A stretch of 64,000 nucleotides of DNA from Paracamarosporium sp. OC-R06-R3 (Eukaryota; Ascomycota; Dothideomycetes; Pleosporales; Didymosphaeriaceae), in the NCBI GenBank assembly GCA_019828545.1, contig JACVRA010000109.1, positions 1 to 64,000 of the forward strand, written 5' to 3'. Shown one piece after another: positions 32,284-44,366 of the stretch. The position numbers were made by a program, and so were the translations under genes. Below the pieces are notes generated by a model. It was not told the DNA's origin. It did not search any database and saw nothing but the letters and a program-made list of their open reading frames with translations. The stretch's first letter is position 1. Each line of letters opens with the position of its first letter.

Positions 32284-33285
32284 ATGCCATCCTGGAAGCG
32301 CCTCATACGGTTCGAGTCAACAGACGGCAAGATTCTGCGGGGCGAGCCGATCCTTACATCACCAGATTTCGATGTGGGCAGTACTACAGAAGAAACGGGA
32401 CTCAAAGCGAAAGTAATTGAGGTCATTAACAATGATATCTTTGACCCTGCGACGAAGGTCACAGACGAACAAGTTACGGTCAAGAAGCTCCTCGGCCCCG
32501 TGACCACGGATGAAGTTCCCATAATCCGCTGCATCGGCCTGAACTTTATCAAGCACAGTATGAAGGCTTACACCTACATTTAACTGAACGTATGTTAATT
32601 ATATGGTACAGTTCAGGAGGGTGGTCGTACACTTCCGCCCTACCCTTCCACTTTTATCAAAGCTAATACCTGCTTGAACGACCACGGCGCACCAATTGTA
32701 ATCCCAAAACTTGCGCAAGACAACCAAGCCGACTACGAAGGTGAACTATGTTTCATCATCTCCAAGGATGCCAAGGATGTATCTGAAGCCGAAGCCTACG
32801 AATACGTCGGCGGGTACCTGTGCGGCAACGATGTCAGCTCCAGAAAGTTACAGAGAGACCCTAAACTCGCAGGCACCGTGCCGCAGTGGAACTTCTCGAA
32901 GGGATTTGACACTTATGCGCCGCTGGGACCGCAGATCGTGAGCACCGAGGTTGTGCCCGACCCTTCAAAGCTATACCTGAAGACCATTGTAAATGGAGAT
33001 TTAAGACAAAGTGAAACGATTGATGATCTGTGCTTCAAGATCCACACAATCGTAAGCTATTGTAGCCAGGGAACCACCTTAAAGAAGGGAACTGTTATCA
33101 TGACAGGAACTCCTAGTGGTAAGAAGCAATTAAGCTTACTCATGCTGTGCAAAAACGAGCGCTAATTTATTTGGTTAGGTGTCGGATATGCGATGAAGGA
33201 GCCTCAGTTCTTGAAGCCGGGCGACGTCGTTGAAGTCAACATCAACGCAATCGGAACACTGCGAAATACCGTTGAATTTGCGTAA
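32284..33285 (+). CDS. Fumarylacetoacetate hydrolase family protein (likely fumaryl/maleylpyruvate hydrolase)
   Basis: Exons 32284-32557, 32612-33118 and 33179-33285 give 295 residues, the length of the one-domain FAH family. Conserved blocks are RCIGLNFIKH joined to IQEGGRTLPPYPSTFIKA, DYEGELCFIISKDAKDV (metal-binding acidic residues), GYLCGNDVSSRKLQRD, and MTGTPSG joined to VGYAMKEPQFLKPGD. The family cleaves C-C bonds of acylpyruvates with a divalent metal. After gentisate dioxygenase, the expected product is pyruvate plus fumarate or maleate. No maleylpyruvate isomerase lies in the window, so either the isomerase is elsewhere or the enzyme acts on maleylpyruvate directly. All joins keep phase. 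Confidence 0.92.
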
Positions 33286-33714
33286 ACGGCTAGGAGAACA
33301 TAGATTAACACTCCGATTGATCCGACGCGCTTGTGTGCGTCGTCGGACAGTTTCATTTCAAGTCTTCTCATTCGCCTATCCCGCAAACTTGTATGGTTAC
33401 CTATCCGTTCATATAAACAGCCGTGCAAGTAGCTCTGATTGGTCGAATCAAGATCAAGATATGAGAGATCACCGCCATCCGTCACATATGGTAATTTATG
33501 TTTCACAAGCAATACTCATCCCTTGGTCAAAGCTCCCATGACGATAATTACGCACATCGCGTTACTGTTCACCTTCACACTCACTCTATCACGCCACCTC
33601 TCTCGCTCACAACTCCAAAAGTTCAGGCAAAATTTAGTCGATCGTTTCATACACTCTGCAGGCACGACCTTTTTACGCTCAGTCTAATTTCACACGCAGT
33701 ATAATATCAGCAAG
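33286..33714. other. Intergenic, FAH gene / orphan gene
   Basis: 429 bp, AT-rich with a pyrimidine-rich stretch near 33570-33610; a probable promoter of the gene at 33715. Nothing else was seen. Confidence 0.4.
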
Positions 33715-34625
33715 ATGCATGCTCCTACAACACCGCCGTACTTAGATCCGGGCAGTTTTGATGTATACCCCGCAGCACAATGTCACACACATGTGCAAAC
33801 CTCCCCGGCCGTATCTCCAAAGGAAAAGCCCAGCACTCCAGCTCACACTTCGACCTTTTACATTCCCGCCGACCTAACGCAGGCAGCTGTGATGGAAGAC
33901 CCTCAACTCAAGCGCCTTCAACAAGACCTCTTAGTCCTCACTAGTTTTACCGACAACAGCAGCCTCACCTGGCGCCCTGTTTGGTTCTCCTCGCCAGATT
34001 TCCCTTCCATCTTCTGGACGCTGCATAATCCGCCTCATGTTGTTACTGAGGAATTGCCTAGAGACGGAATCTCCGGAAGGCAGGTAATGACACGCAGGAT
34101 GCGGAAAGAAGGGGACAGGGAGCCGATGTGGATGAAGACGCAGTTGCAATGGGAGAGGTATTGCAATATGTATGGTATTCCGCATGACTTTCTTTGCGAC
34201 GATCAACTTCGGTTGATGCACTTGGGACTGCCTCGGGGGGATGATGGACAGCTTTGTGGTGAGCATCGTCCAACTTCACGCGAAGTGTGATTCTAACGAA
34301 AGAAGCGCCTCCGTCATGGCCGTTGTATCCCGAGCCAGCGAACCATGCTGTGGGCAAGTATTATCTTTTCATGAACGCCAGCCTACCGCGCAAGTTCCAC
34401 TACGTAAATCCTCGGATGTACGATTCAAACGAGTGCATCGTTGTGTGCCAGAATGGAGCTTTGCATGTCGAAGAATCAGCAGACGTAGACTGGGATGCTG
34501 TGAGTTGCCACGGTAATGGAAGGAGGTGGAGTTATTTGCCATGGACTAAGGAGCAAGAATTAACCTGTCGACCGCTGACGGTGAAGTTGAGGTTCTGGAA
34601 TTCAGCTATGATTGGGGGTAATTGA
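33715..34625 (+). CDS. Hypothetical protein, two exons
   Basis: Exons 33715-34258 and 34303-34625 join across a 44-bp intron (GTGAGC donor, CTAAC branch, AAAG acceptor) to 288 residues. I recognise no named domain. The first 50 residues are Pro/Thr/Ser-rich and probably disordered; the rest is rich in Trp, Tyr and Pro (for example LTWRPVWFSSPDFPSIFWTL, WPLYPEPANHAVGKYYLF), suggesting a compact fold. No signal peptide or membrane helix is visible. Phase-correct splicing within a low-complexity-free region supports a real gene. It follows the gentisate genes on the same strand, but nothing links it to that pathway. Confidence 0.6.
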
Positions 34626-34945
34626 CCAGAGTACTGGCATGAGTGGAATCTTTTCACCGTTTCCGACACCCAAGGCTGAATTAGAGGTGCTGGACCTCGT
34701 CGAGGAAAGGCTCACTTAGATGAACAGCGTATCGCATGGATCAGCGACCACGCTATGATCACTGGAACCTAGAGTCATCGCGATTTACGGTTTTGAATGG
34801 AGATTTAAATGTCATTTATGTTTGCATTACCTATCCCAGGGCAAAACACAAAATTCATTCATCGCGCACTAGGCTATTTAAATCCATAGCCGGCAATTCT
34901 CAGCACAAATTGAGGAGTTCAATACCGTCCACAATTCACTGATCC
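34626..34945. other. Convergent intergenic region
   Basis: 320 bp between converging genes (orphan gene and aldo-keto reductase); no feature was recognised. Confidence 0.4.
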
Positions 34946-36015
34946 TCAATGGAAGTACTTCCACGTCACGCTCTTGACTAGTTCCCACCCCTGGTCGAGA
35001 GCCTGGGTCACTTCTTCATCCAAAGCTCCCTTCTCAAAGTCGTCCAGATTCTGCGCTAGCTGCTTTTCACTACTTGCTCCAATAATAACCTTATCACCGA
35101 ACTTCTTCTCCAGCTTCGAATGATGTATCATCCACCGTAGCGCCGCCTCGCTTTCCCTGATGCCTGCCTTTTTTGTTGCTGGTCTAACGACATCTAAAGC
35201 GTTGAAAAATGGTTCGTTCCAGTATCGTACACGGTACATCTGACCCTGCATCTTCTTGGGGTCGAAACGACTGCCTGGCTCGAGGGAAGAAGCCTCGGTG
35301 TCTCGGTGATACCGATCTGTCAAATAGCCGCCGGCAAGTGGGTTAAAAGCGTAGAACGCAATGTTGTAGTGACGTAGACAGGGTAGGAGCTCGTTCTCGA
35401 TAGTGCGATGGAGTGCGTTATACACGCCTTGGTACACCTCAGGGCGCTTGTAGCCTTCACGGTCGCAGATTTCGCAGATCTTTGATACTTCCCAAGACAT
35501 AAAATTGCTGACACCCCATCTGTTGAACTTTCCCTGCTTGTAGAGTTCATCGACCGCTTTGAGCGTCTCCTCAAGCGGCACGCTACGATCGGGAGCATGC
35601 AAGTACCACAAATCGACCTTCTCCGCATCGCCCAATGCTTTGAGAGACTCGGCTAGACCATTGCGCAGACTTGGAGCATCGAGGTGCGTCGCAGGACGGC
35701 CCATGGCACCATGCACATTTGGGTAAAACTTGGTGTCCATGATGAGACCACGGTCTTGCCATTTAAGCGCACTGAGGTACTGCTCGGAAGTGCCGCCGCC
35801 GTAGAAACGCGAGGTGTCGATTTCAGAGTGGCCGTGTTTTTGGAAGGTATCAAGGATGGCTGCACAATCCGGAAGGTTAGAAGTGCGAACTTGTTCTTGG
35901 CCTAGTGAGTGTTAGAGGAGAGATGTTTTGGCCGAAAATGACGAAAGGGGGGATTACCTTCTTCGCCAAATGTCATGGCTCCGAAGACGATATCGAGCTT
36001 GGTGGTTGGCGCCAT
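34946..36015 (-). CDS. Aldo-keto reductase (AKR7 / aflatoxin-aldehyde reductase type)
   Basis: Exons 35958-36015 and 34946-35901 give 337 residues. The start reads MAPTTKLDIVFGAMTFGEEG, the first beta strand of an AKR barrel. The catalytic tetrad can be placed: Asp and Tyr in EIDTSRFYGGG, Lys in MDTKFYP, His in LWYLHAPD. Other blocks are WGVSNFMSWEV, the YNALHRTIENELLPCLRHYNIAFYAFNPLAGG region, and the cofactor-binding KVIIGASSEKQLAQN near the C terminus. Such enzymes reduce dialdehydes or ketones with NADPH and serve in detoxification. The 56-bp intron after codon 19 is well supported by phase. A TATA-like element lies about 115 bp upstream. Confidence 0.92.
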
Positions 36016-36431
36016 GATGTACGTCCGTCAATGGTTTCTCAAATAAGTGATTGTGGGATATCAAGGGCTCGTTCAGTTGGCAATGGCGAGAACGAACTGG
36101 CTGAGACCTGCGAAGGAGTAGCAAGACTTTATATACCTTTATAGAGATGGAAACAGGATGGAATACTGGTCAGTGTTCCACAGTAATTGTAAATCCGTGG
36201 AGGGGTTATAGGATTTTGCCGGAGTTTAGCGGGAATAAAACACTACTGTCATGATATCTTGGAGACCCTGCATCGATTAGTGGCCGAAGACAAGTGTGAG
36301 ATACCAGCCCTGCTTATGTCATTTACAAAACAGGTCTAGCGTCGAACTGCTTACTGCATTCAGTCTAGCACCTTACTGGAATTGGAGTTCTTCATGTATT
36401 AACATTACTACATTCACATCCCTCGTTCAAA
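36016..36431. other. Intergenic, FAD oxidoreductase / aldo-keto reductase
   Basis: 416 bp between same-strand genes; includes the aldo-keto reductase promoter. No further gene. Confidence 0.4.
36127..36135 (-). promoter_or_regulatory. Putative TATA box of the aldo-keto reductase gene
   Basis: Minus-strand TATATAAAG about 115 bp before the ATG at 36015; the best TATA match in this spacer. Confidence 0.4.
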
Positions 36432-38276
36432 TCACTTCCCGATACGCTGAACATCATCAACCTCGTTCTCCTTAATTCCGTTCTCCTCCCTCCATATGAG
36501 CCTCTCGACGCTGGAAACTCCGGGACCTTTGTAGACGCTACCGTACTCGCCACTCGCCCAGTCTTTGCCTTCACCCTCTTGCTTGGCCTTCTTGCGGTAC
36601 CATTTGCCGTAGGTAAGCAGATAGTATAGTCTGAAGCTGAGCAAGGCGAACTTGTCGCGCTCTAAATCCTCGGGATACTGGGCACCGAGATCCACTGCGG
36701 CTGCAATACCGCTCATAACAGCGACTTCGTGAGCATTGACAAGGGTCCATGCTGCGGCGAAACGTGTGCGCTTGTGACCGTTGAGGAGCCACATCCACGG
36801 TACCACGAAGACGTAGTGTGTCCACGAATGACAAAGTTGATGCCACCAATCTTTGCGTATGATCTTATTTTCGTCGATCTCGTCGATGGACCAGAGATCC
36901 TTATTGTTCTTGTTTAGGTAGATAGTTTGGAAAACATGCTTGTCAAATGGTACTTCGGGTGGGAATTGGCTCTGGTAGTTGGTGCAGTCGAAGCACATCT
37001 CTAGCTTGGATAAATCCTGAGGGTACATCTTGATGTAGTACATTGGCTTGAAGAGCTTCTTAGCGAAGTTAACGCGAGTGGACTGGTCGACACCTGAGAG
37101 CTTTTCCACGGCTTGCTCTTCGTTGTAGAAGTTTTCGTAGTGCTTCTTCATGTAGTCACTGTCCCAATGAGTAACGGTAATGTCGTCCGCAAACTTGGCG
37201 GAGCCGAGAACGCGCTTTTCGCGGAAAGTAGCCGAGCGGGACAGAATACGTTTTGCAGTATCAGCTCTGATTCAGATTAGCTTGAAAAAGTTTTACAGCA
37301 AAGCAATACCACGTACAGAACGCAAAGAACAAGCTCATCGTAATGTTCATACTCTTCCTGTGCATCCGCGTCGGTTGGTCCATTATCAGAAGTCTGCGGC
37401 ACCCATGCGCTGTTAGAGTTGTGCGCGTCCGGTTGTGGCGTGCGCTTGATCAGCTTCACTGTGACGCCGCTCTTGTCTCTCTTCACCACTTGTGTGAGCT
37501 CGGTGGACAAGCGCACAGTCACACCCCTAGACTCCAAATCCTTCCTCCATTCTTGGTAAAAGTGTTCGAATCTTGGGAAGACCACCATTGGCGGCTGGTT
37601 GCTTGCAACGCTTAATTTGTCTGCTGGATACCACATTCCGTATGTCGGGCTAGTGCACAGTCTCTCCATGATGATGGAGGGCACATCAGGCGCATATTGA
37701 CCAGTTCCAAGGAATAACGCGACCATAGGTAAGGCGACTGTATTGGTAAATTCATCCGAAAAGAAGAACATCTTCATCAAAATCTTAATAGGTATCAGAG
37801 CGAAGAATACCTCAAACCAGCGGACAAAGGATATCATTCGTACGAAACGCTTGATTTCCTTTTGGTGTCTTTCGAGTAACTTGGTGGGGAAAACGTTGCT
37901 CCAGAATTGATTGTCCTTTCCGAAAGATACTTGTAGCTTCACAGGGTCTGCATGGTAACCTTGACGCGCAAACATAGTCATCGTGTGGTGGAAGATGTAG
38001 CTGCCGCCCTGCACACCCTGATTCAGCCAGCTTGCACCATGGCGTTCCTTGTCGATGTGAATTGAAAATGCTTGCCCGCCACAATAATCAACAGCATCGA
38101 TTAGGGTTACATCGAATTTGTCGCGATGGTTAGCAAGATGGTGGGCGCATGACATTCCTATACACACATCAAAATGGTGTTTCTACCCAAGTACGCGACG
38201 ATCTCTTACCAGCAGCGCCAGCCCCCACAACAAGCACACGCTTCTTTCCCGTGCCTGACTTCCCGCTGGCAGCCAT
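36432..38276 (-). CDS. FAD/NAD(P)-binding oxidoreductase (amine-oxidase-like)
   Basis: Exons 38210-38276, 37317-38157 and 36432-37266 give 580 residues. The dinucleotide fold is formed across intron 1: KKRVLVVGAGAAG then MSCAHHLAN, with the acidic end of strand 2 in VTLIDAVDYCGGQA. Further blocks are GASWLNQGVQGGS, FPTKLLERHQKEI, FFSDEFTNTVALPMVALFLGTG and FREKRVLGSAKFADDI. Two hydrophobic stretches near residues 160-215 may dip into a membrane. The family is common in filamentous fungi, annotated as FAD-dependent amine oxidoreductase, with no established substrate. Intron 2 is placed by continuity of VLCVL with ADTAKRIL. No gene nearby points to a specific pathway. Confidence 0.82.
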
Positions 38277-39002
38277 GTTGGTGGTGGGTAGGATGGGGTC
38301 TGTTTCGCGTGCGCGTCGTAACGGCATCGAGGAACAGAACAGAAAGTATGAGTTCTAGCTCTCGAACACTGCCATGACGCCTGTATTTGTTGTTCAAAAT
38401 TCACGAAGCAGTGCGTCATTAAAGGACAAAGATGGATAGATCTAGTGGGCACAGACCCTGCATCCAGATCGCGAGATCTAAGCCGATCGCGCTACACTAG
38501 TATAGCTGCTTTTAGGTCAACACCATGTGCAGATCCAAGTAAGTGTGCCCACAGTGGAAACGCGCGTGTGTCTATTACGTCTATCCCTTGAATTCCAGGT
38601 TTTCTGAGAATAGTACTCACAGCATGATGTCAGCAGTTTTCTATCGTCTTGGTGTGATACAGTAGTTTTGCGCTGCTGTTACGTGTTAGAAGATACGACC
38701 ACTAGCTAAGTGCCACGCGCTCGCATCATAGGAAAGACCGATTGTCGAATATCAGCAGGAACGGATCATTAGGACAGACACGCCGCTGGAAGCGTTTCGC
38801 TCAGCATCAAGATAAGCATGCAATATTCAATTTACGCCCTGTGAGAGACGTCAGGGTATGGAGCGAGTGTTCCCTGCCAATATATACAGAAGCTAGCGTG
38901 GCAGATTCGAGAATATATACAAGAAGCAAAACCAAGTATGTAACGAGAAGCGAAAACATGGATAGTGTTCAGATCGCTCAAACACTGCAGTCGCAAGTAC
39001 AA
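38277..39002. other. Intergenic, GH16 gene / FAD oxidoreductase
   Basis: 726 bp. Two TATATA words (near 38880 and 38915) occur without a matching downstream gene on the plus strand. Nothing coding is supported. Confidence 0.4.
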
Positions 39003-40269
39003 CTAGACGCTGTACACCTTGACTGAGTTAACTAACCAGTAAGAGTCGCCAAAAGACTGAGGCTGTTGGGCGACGTAGGCGTTACAGCTAGGGTTGATGC
39101 CGGCGCAAGAAGTCGATCCCCAGACGCCGCCGGCCCAGTCACCACAGAAGGTGATATCGAAGATCTGCAATGAAGGTGTCAATTTTGGATTGATTTTTTG
39201 TGGCTCTGCGACTTACGATGTTCATGTTTGAGAACTTCGCATCAAAGTTGCAGCCAGCGAAGTTGGCTTGCGGAGTTCCCCAGGTATTCGGGTCGGGGTT
39301 ACCGGATTTGATGTTCGCTGGTACATCGCGGGTTGCAAAGTACCAAACTTTTATCCCGGAAGAGGTCCAGAGAGTAGCGTAAACACCGCCGCCATTCGCA
39401 TTGAAAGCGGTGCCGTAGGAAGTAGCGCTGTTCGACTGAACGCCACAGCCGTTGTAGCCGCCACCAGCACCACAATCTGCCTCAGACACGTGAGTGCCAG
39501 TCTGGCCTCCATTCTGGTTGTACACTGGTACACATCCAGGTGAGCTGTGGAGAGTCATCTGGTTGTAGGTGTTTAAATGGACACCTTCATAGATGTCAAT
39601 CTCGCCCTGGTTAGGCCAATTTGGCCCAACAAGCCAACTACGAAGGTCAGACATTAATCTGTGATATGTGAGGAATGAGACTTACAACGCTGGCCAACTC
39701 CCGCAGTTGGAGCCTGGAACATGGGCAAAATCGGCGATAAATAGGCCGTGTGTATACGTTCGAGTACTGTGGATACGCACAGAGTCACGACCCACACCGT
39801 TCGGGTTTAGGACCGTTGATGAATCAACTCCAATGTAGACTTGATTGTTTTGCGTCCGGTAGAGGCCTTTCGACTGCGCTGTTGCTTGGGTGACATAGTT
39901 TACATACCCATCTAACGAAGTTAGTCTTAACGTTCGACGTGCAGCTGCGAAGCAAACATACGAGTAGGGTCAGCGATCTGGCTTGTAATTAGCATGGAAG
40001 AATAATGTCCCGAGTCTCGAAGAGCGTACGTTCATAACATTGAACTTCGAAAACCAATTGCTAGCGTCATACGTTTCTTGTAAAGCGTATGCTGCTACTG
40101 ATTCAACCTTCAGGTCAAAAGCTGGCGAGGTTTCATTGAAGATGTAGCTCGGCCCTCGGGCTGGTGACACCTTCTGATCAGAAGGCTTGAAGGGTGGTTG
40201 GTTGAGAGGGGACGCGGTGACGGCGCTCCCTAGGAGCGGGATCGAAGCTACAGCAACTTTGAAGAACAT
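39003..40269 (-). CDS. Secreted glycoside hydrolase family 16 endo-beta-glucanase
   Basis: Exons 40030-40269, 39962-39977, 39686-39911, 39217-39637 and 39003-39164 give 354 residues. A signal peptide is clear (MFFKVAVASIPLLGSAVTA). The GH16 catalytic motif is GEIDIYEG, whose two glutamates are nucleophile and acid/base; ahead of it are SNWFSKFNV, TRTYTHGLF, ADFAHVPGSNCGSWPAFWL, and after it HLNTYNQMTLHSSPGC. The C terminus has paired cysteines (FDITFCGDWAG, SCAGINPSCN). Such enzymes cut beta-1,3/1,4-glucans of fungal or plant walls outside the cell. The second exon is only 16 nt (ATCGCTGACCCTACTC); without it the conserved link NIADPTHGYVNYV is lost and the frame breaks. Confidence 0.92.
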
Positions 40270-43023
40270 ATTGGCAAGCTGGTGGCAGATTGCAGCAGCT
40301 AATGGTAGTACGAGGCCTCCGATAGTGTCACAAGTGCGTCCTTCGTATTGCGTTTTATATGATAGACCTGGGTGTAGTCCGCGGGGCAGCACAGCCAAAC
40401 GTTGCGTTTACCATACACCTCCTGCCATATTCATGTCCAAGACTAACCAGGTGACATACCATGTCCCTCAAGCTTGGCCGCTTATTCGCGGAGAAGGACT
40501 GTTTGCCAGTCAACGCCGTGGTCCGTTACATTCGACGGACTCATCTGTTCAACGGCGGGTCAAAGTGCAGGGTTATAACGGGAGAGCAACCAAGGTAGGC
40601 AGTTCAGATGTGCGGTGAGGGTTGTGGATATGCCGGCTGACAGATCTAGACAGCTGTACACAGAAATGAAACAGCCCAATTAGCGTGTTTGCAAAGCGTG
40701 ATGTCGAGAAGAACCTGGTTAAAGGGATGAACCAAAAATTAGCGCTAAGTATAGTCGGACGTTCATCAAACTTAACCCGTCTCCGCGGATGCAGTTTCGT
40801 ACGGCAAGGCAGATTGATGAAGTTGTAATTCTGAAAAGTTGTTCCAAGACGGATTTCAGCAGTCGTTAATCTTTTCCATTCAGCCGAACCAATGTCGAGA
40901 CCCTTCGGAAAACTCATTGTAGCGTCGCTATTCTACTTAGACCACGGTCGAGAGCCTTACAGAGACTAATAGGGACAATCCGGGGTCATCCCCTTGTGCT
41001 TGGCCTTTTTAGGGAGGGTTGCACTGACGGCAGATTATGGTGGGGGCTGTGCGTGGTCCAGTAAGAAATCGTGCGGAAGCCGGGGTGAGCATTTACCTTT
41101 CAAGCTCTACCATGCTGATTTGCTTGCTCATATGACCATCGTCTTGTCCGTGATTTCGGCAACGGCAAAAGGTGCCCCGTCTAGTCACGCTAGCCCCGCG
41201 TTCTATGTCTAGCAGAGCCTCATTGGTTGGACCGCAGACTGTTAAGATCGCGAGTAGCACGGGCGCGTTCGGCACTGAAGCTAGATCGACGAAGGATCCG
41301 CTCGCGCGTAGATCCTGATCATGCCGCCAGTTTTAGGCTCTCGTGGACTACAGCGCGTGCGTATCAAGGGTAGCAATCAAAGGCGATGGGGTTACTTTGC
41401 AGATGACTGCAAAAGTAACATGTGAGATAGGAGGCATCTTAATCGTCAGCAGGGCGGTTAGGGAAGATGACATCGGTCTAGGCTGGGGGAACTCGACGTC
41501 CGCAGCGTGAACCGCGCGTCTTTGGCACGAGGTCCGGGATCATTATCCGTATCCCGGGAATGGTACCTGACGATTACTACCAAGCATTACGCCAGGATGA
41601 ATATCATGGCCGATGAGATGTGATAGGTGGAGGGTGGGAAGTGAAAGGGGTAGGGTTTTCATCTGAAGAGCACCTTCCCTGTAATGAAGGGGCTAGTTCG
41701 TTTCGGGTAACCCATATTCATCCCGCCGAGGTCCATCGCACAATATATCCTTCCACTGCCACCCCCAAGCTGCCACCCATATCGCATGTGGGAAGCCCGT
41801 CGAAAGTTAGTGTTGTTCGTTCCGTTTGTACCGATGTCTTCATCACCCTAATCGCGCATGCTACATGGTAGTCCGCGTCCGGTTCTATCAGAAGTAACGC
41901 TGGCTATCAATCACTTCCAAGGAGTCGAAACGTGGGGGTCATCATTCGATTAACACTATCAGCTACCTATAGTACCAGGTGAATCGTTGATGATAACCGG
42001 GGGAAAACACACCGAAGAGAGGGAGGCGACGAGCCACGACCCGGTTGCGGACTTCCAAATGCATTGTATGAACAACAAGCCCACGATGTAGGTCCGTTAC
42101 ATCGAGTTGACCGAAGAATCCCAGCACCCTGTCAGCTAGTGTAGTGCTCGTCCTATGTCCGTATAAAATCCGAAAGCCGAGGATACCGGGTATGAAAGAT
42201 GCTCTGTCGTCCAAGGAAGGGGCCTGTGACTACAAGCCCCGGCCACAGATGGCGCTTGAATCGTGGGGCCAGATTCAACTAGACAACACCTGCAGGGGCA
42301 AAGGCACATACCTATTTACGTAACACTGCGAGCTGCTGGGTTTCGACTGAAGACAATCATCAATGGATGCTAGAGTAGATCGATTATACAAAACCTATTG
42401 TTTTTTATCAAACTACGCCATGACACAGTTCATCGGTACCTTTTTAATTAGGTTGTTTCATACTCCCTATGATCTATCTTGTTGTCTGTGATAGGAAGAT
42501 CATGGCGACGCTGTTGCGCGAACCAGGTTTTTTTAAAGGGAACCCGCTAACACTTTCGTCCTCACATTAAGCGTCACGCATAAGATATCATTATTGAACA
42601 GCCTATTATACTAGATAATCCATGCTTAAGAAGTTAGTCATTTATGCCCCAAGTCGATCTCCCGAAGCTTCTCGGATTGCGGGGTAAGGCCGCCGTCCAT
42701 CAGATCGACTCCCCACAAGATCTACCAACAGCACTTGGTGCCAGCTCGCAGTACACGTATAATGCAAGACCCTGCAGGAAACAGCGGGTGCTAATCAAAC
42801 GGCCCCGGAGCTCGTAATTAGGTAACGTGTTGAGGACTTATTCACCAGTCTTAGTGCTCACGATCTATAGGGAAACTTCACCATCGGGTCACGGCGGAGG
42901 CTCGGTAGATCAACAAGGCACTTTAAGCTTACGCTTAGCAGGCTCTATGCCTTGAAAACGTCCCATCATCAAAGATATCAAGCAGCTCTTCCAAAGATAA
43001 CTCCTCAAAGCCTAAAGGCCAAC
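40270..43023. other. Gene-free 2.75-kb gap
   Basis: No supportable gene. The best open frame (40573-40917, minus, 114 codons from ATG) has no family resemblance. No terminal repeats, tRNA or transposase remnants were recognised by eye. Confidence 0.4.
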
Positions 43024-43792
43024 ATGGACAACACAGCCTCAAAAAACAGCGACATACCACCAATCGAAGTCGACTTCTCCAAGCATCCCAACGCACAAAA
43101 GCTCCTCACCCGCTGCCAAGACCTCCTCGACGAAGTTGCGAATCTAACACCGGGTCGCGAACTCGAATCACACCTTAACACGACCTACGGTCCTGGGAAT
43201 TCTATCTATGAGGATCTCTGCAGCCTCACGCTGAAAGGGCTGGAAGAAGGCTGGGTTGCCAATATCGAGCTCGACGGTACTTGAACAATCCCAAGTCATA
43301 TGCAATATTCACCCTCGTCCCATGTCCAACTCCATTCTATCATGCACGGCCGTTACTTGCACCTCCTGTCTACCCCCTCACCACTCCACCTAACATTACG
43401 CAGGATCTAAATACCGCCGCTCAAAAATTTCTCTGCCCAAGGCGGAAACGCGCTTCATGAGTATTACAACCGTGTACATGGAAAGCGACGATGAGTACAG
43501 CGGACAGTACCACAGTCACCCCTACGGCGAGATCAACTGTGTGGTGCAGATAGATAAAAGCGCGGAGCTAAAGGGGATGCAAGGGTGGCAGGGCGCGGGG
43601 TGGACGAGCCCAGGACCGGGGACGCATCAGTGAGTATTTTCGTACTGGGAAGTGAAGCACAGTAAGAACATACTGATTCACAACAGTTACCCGCAAGTTA
43701 GGGGCGGTGCGCTAGTTGCGCTTTTCTTCTTACCAGCCGGAAGGATTAGCTACCATGCAAAGCCTGGAGATCCTCAACCTCATTGCGTGTAA
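43024..43792 (+). CDS. DUF4863 family protein
   Basis: Exons 43024-43276, 43404-43629 and 43687-43792 give 194 residues. The core HSHPYGEINCVVQID, GMQGWQGAGWTSPGPGTHHYPQVRGGALVALFFLPAGRISY matches DUF4863, a cupin-like family whose bacterial relatives include hydroxylaminobenzoate lyase of nitrobenzoate degradation; residues H-x-H and the later H-H could hold a metal. The ATG at 43024 was preferred over the upstream frame because MDNTASKN leads directly into the family N terminus. The first intron is 127 bp, the longest intron called on a complete gene apart from the VOC gene. The fungal function is unknown. It sits after the gene-free gap with no pathway neighbours. Confidence 0.85.
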
Positions 43793-44366
43793 CAGCAATC
43801 ACAAAGCAGCAGTACAGAAACAGTGGTTGAGAAGTTAATAACAATGTCGTTCAGGGTGGTATCTCTACGTAATGTACAGTCGTGGTCATCAATGTCCAAG
43901 CCGGCTGTCGACCAAAGCGCCAACCGCATGCCCAAAACTCCAGCTTCAGGGACCCAAAAAGTCGCCGAAGCAAAATGCCAGCAAAGGTCTCCGTACATTG
44001 CTCCACCAAATGATCCACTACTCCCTGTAAATGGAGGTGAAATTCGCCTTATTCCCAATGATCCTCATTCCCAGAGGAGAGGCGAGGTTCTTGGCGCTCG
44101 CCCAATGTTTCGTGTCATAATAATATCCAATCCGCTGGATCCAAGGCTGGTATGCTCATTTGAAAATGCCAAAAAGACGAGCAAGAATGGTATCCTGAAT
44201 TTCCCTGCACCTTATACGCCGTAGTACACCGCTGAATGCTGATAAATAGAAGAGATTGTCCGTGGACAAGCCCGTTTTTGAAAGCTTGCTTTTCGTGAAA
44301 GAACTCAAAGCAAGCCCATTCAAGCTTTGCTCTGAGTAGGTCGAGAACCACCATAGTGATGGAGCA
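43793..44366. other. Convergent intergenic region
   Basis: 574 bp between the converging DUF4863 and Cdh1-type genes. Open frames on both strands lack any family match; probably 3' UTRs. Confidence 0.4.

Noticed and set aside
40573..40917. 114-codon minus-strand open frame starting with ATG
   Set aside because: No recognisable domain, no neighbouring exon with matching phase; likely chance.
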